Assembly: GCA_963575745.1 (NCBI GenBank)
Contig: CAUYUJ010016153.1
Span: forward strand, 40,300-104,299
Length of the DNA stretch: 64,000 nt
Reading direction: 5' to 3'
From: Prorocentrum cordatum
Taxonomy: Eukaryota > Sar > Dinophyceae > Prorocentrales > Prorocentraceae
Shown here: in pieces, positions 61,620 through 64,000 of the stretch
How positions within the stretch are numbered: position 1 is the stretch's first letter
Layout: each line of letters begins with the position of its first letter
The notes under the pieces: model-generated
What the model was told of the DNA's origin: nothing
Databases searched by the model: none
The model's input: only the letters and a program-made list of their open reading frames with translations
Position numbers and translations under genes: made by a program

Positions 61620-64000
61620 GTTGCTCCTGTCGGGGGAGTGCATCGCGGCCGTGAGGGACGCGCGGGACCTGTGTCCCCAGTCCAGGCGCTGGGCACCTCC
61701 GATGCAGCAGGTGCTTGTGCTGCTGCTGGTCCTCCTGTCTGCTCCTGTTAGTGCTCCTGCTACGCCAGTTATGCGAAGCTCTTCGCCCGCTTCGTACTCA
61801 GTGACATTACACTGTGGTGGTCTTCCGACCTATCAGTAGACGGGCGCCAGCGTGGTGGTGTACCCGCGTTAAATTTCAACCATTCTAACCGTATGTTGCA
61901 AGCGGTCGGTACGCCGCTCCATGTGATTTTACACATTCGGATTCGTTGACGCTTCGCGTGCCCCCACCATTGCCCGCTGCTCGTTCGGTGCGCGTTGACT
62001 TGACGCCGTGCGATGTGCCGCCACGGACGCGATCAAAACGTATCCCCACCATCCCATCCAGAAGCGATGCCCAGGTGAATCGTTTTTTTTCATGGACGTG
62101 TAGGATCAAGCAGGCAACGGACCAGCGAGGGGGCAGCAGTCACGCTAAGCTCGGGACCAGGCTAAGCAGACTTAGTAGCCAACCGTGCATGCATGCATGC
62201 CTTCGCGCACCCCAGGAGCCTCTTGGCGTTTTACCTTGGGCACCGTGGGCCCCTCCTGGGGCCATTTTGGAAGCCTTTGGATCTTCTGGTGAGCCTTTTT
62301 GTTGGGTTCTCTTGGGGTTCGTTTGAGGGCCTGGGTGCCATGGTGGATGCCCTCGATCAAGCAAGGTTCCGCGCGTATTACAGCCCTCCCGTCGGACCCC
62401 GAACCATAGCATCTGAACGTGCTCTGTCGGCGCTCTCGGGAAGGTCTTTGGCGCTCATGTGGTCGTTTGGGTGCCCGCTTGCGGTGGCCCACGTGAAATA
62501 CACCACGTCGGTTTGGCCTTTCAAACCAGTGTTGTGAAGGCCAGCTTGGGAAATTCGCATCCCCGACTTTGCTGATACTGTATAGTTGTTGAACTTATTT
62601 AATCGTTTCGCTCACTCCGCCGGCCCATATTGCCTCGTCGCTGTCGTTTGTCGGGGTGCTGTTGTAAATGCGATGCGGTTGGGCGGCTTCCATTTTTCGG
62701 CGAGTCAGAGGCCTCACGGATGTTGGTTGGGCTCTCGTGGTTGGCCTCTCAGGGGCCTTTGGGAGGCAGTTTTGAAGCCTCTAGGGGGTCGTATTTGGGG
62801 TACTTGAAACGTATATCCGACGTTGCCTTGGCTCAAGGCAGCGCTGTCCGATTTGTTGGTGGCACGGCCACGTGCGACGCTATTGGGATCAGAGCATCGG
62901 ACAAAGGCCGCGTATATCTATGATCCGCACCTCTATCCCATGGCTTCTTTTCACCTCCTCGTCATGGTTGCTTGCCATCAGGGTCTGAGTTGTGGGATTC
63001 TTCGATACGTCGCCGACGTTTTCCTAAGGGTAAGGTTCTCAGTTTATCCACTCATGATCAAGCCCTGTTCCCTTCTCTTTCAGTTGGTAGCGGAGCTGGC
63101 TACATCTTCGTGTGGCTGGGTCTTACATCGGGTGTCATTTACAAAACGACTTACCACGACACAGTGGAGTACCCGACTGCGCCGGCTCTCAGGCACTACT
63201 CTCCCAATGCTTTCGATCCAACTGGTAACCTACAATCCTATACCTCCATGTCCCCACCGCGTGGCCACACGGCGTGTACAACCCAAACGCCGATATCTAT
63301 ACGCAAACGGACGGCCACGTCAGACCAGGCACCCAATCGCAATCCAACGGACGCGCCAATATCCAATGATGAGCAACCTAGCATCATCAGCAACAACACG
63401 AACATGCACTATTTAAAGTTGCCATCGCTGGAAGTATCTGGGCATGTCTGGGCTTCGCCGTGGCATGCATGCGAGAAGGACTGGATGAAACCCGCACGCG
63501 AGGTCCCTGTTGGGACCCTGCAGGCAACGCACCCTTTCGGGACTTTGTTCGCGAAGTACACGCATGGCTTAACGTCGCAAGCGGAAGCATGACTCCACCT
63601 CAGCAAGCCGTCGTCTTACAGCGAGGTCTGGGAGGATTGCCGGGACCCTGCTGGGACGTGCCTGGGACCTGCCCGGGATTTTGTCGGGACCTTGCCGGGA
63701 CTTGCGGGGGTACTTTTCGTCCAGGGACCCCCAGGGGCGGCCCCGTGCGCGCGAAATACAAATATTGTGAACTAGTTACCGGAGATCTTAGCACGCATTT
63801 GGCCCGTTGGGCCGGCGAATCATGTCATGTTCCTCCACGCCGACCTGGAATTTTTCGTCAGCGGACGCGCGATCGCGCGCTTGCGCTCCTGTTCATGTGG
63901 TAAAACATTCGAGAGGGTTTCAGGGCATTTTTCAGTGCGTTCCCCCTGCTGTAATTTCGGGGCGGACGATGTGCCCAGGCGTGTGAGTTCGTTGGTGCGT
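61620..64000. other. Unassigned sequence, no gene seen
   Basis: Open frames are short and without recognisable motifs. Notable only for a small CATG run at 62188-62200, degenerate CTTGGGG-type repeats (62216-62350, 62730-62800, 63640-63740) and mixed base composition. Continues past the window edge. Confidence 0.5.

Noticed and set aside
62816-62837. Second spliced-leader-like match ending TTGGCTCAAG
   Set aside because: Only about 15 of 22 positions agree, which is expected by chance a few times in 64 kb on both strands.

Overview
This 64 kb window looks like nuclear DNA of a dinoflagellate. It is GC-rich and strongly repetitive, with no bacterial operons and no intact host gene that I can defend. 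Three things support the lineage. Positions 1246-1267 hold a degenerate copy of the dinoflagellate spliced leader, with an exact 13-base ATTTTGGCTCAAG core. Positions 59045-60640 hold the wreck of a pentatricopeptide-repeat (PPR) gene with the ISYSAGISACEKG-type repeat familiar from dinoflagellates. The non-LTR retroelements have the domain order and motifs (SAPGPDGLP-like, ADDASAQ-like) typical of dinoflagellate elements. The species cannot be named. Bases 10401-10500 are a 100-N assembly gap inside an AC microsatellite.

Layout. 0-5 kb: short inverted-repeat elements, a 112-bp tandem array and 64-bp units in both orientations. 5-7.7 kb (minus): the 3' half of a LINE-like element (reverse transcriptase, Cys-His knuckle, RNase H, C-terminal zinc-finger-like Cys/His cluster). 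8-11 kb: small inverted-repeat elements and the gapped microsatellite. 11.1-13.2 kb (minus): a Ty1/copia pol remnant with a 420-bp TAC (Tyr) microsatellite grown inside its RT domain. 13.3-18.4 kb: GC-rich DNA, two exon-like stretches and a LINE RNase H remnant. 18.2-22 kb: small elements and a 73-bp tandem array. 22.5-26.3 kb (plus): one decayed LINE (endonuclease, then RT) split by insertions of four different small families. 26.5-28.6 kb: small elements bracketed by long direct duplications. 30.3-32.7 kb (plus): an intact 800-codon endonuclease-like ORF. 33-36.3 kb: GGA repeats and a large palindromic minisatellite. 36.3-41.8 kb (minus): a near-complete but frameshifted LINE of about 5.4 kb. 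42-47.8 kb: GAT-rich tracts and minisatellites. 48-58.8 kb: a 147-bp hairpin, an 89-bp satellite, composite nested insertions and more GAT repeats. 59-60.6 kb: PPR pseudogene. 60.8-64 kb: TCC and GTC tracts, then unassigned sequence.

How the parts relate. The window is mainly a transposon graveyard. LINE and copia remnants are the autonomous elements. At least six families of short non-autonomous elements with inverted ends, or with target-site duplications, sit among and inside them: TA-flanked 177-mers; 158-mers with 5-bp duplications; 122-mers; a 209-mer with 50-bp ends; a CTC-cored foldback; and 113-bp dimers with 7-bp duplications. A seventh family of about 160 bp begins GAGGGG and ends CCCCTTCAG and could be an introner. 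The most unusual features are the long direct duplications (56 to 378 bp) that bracket three insertions, the dimeric 113-bp element, and the in-frame poly-Tyr expansion in the copia RT.

All family assignments come from reading motifs by eye; no database search was run.
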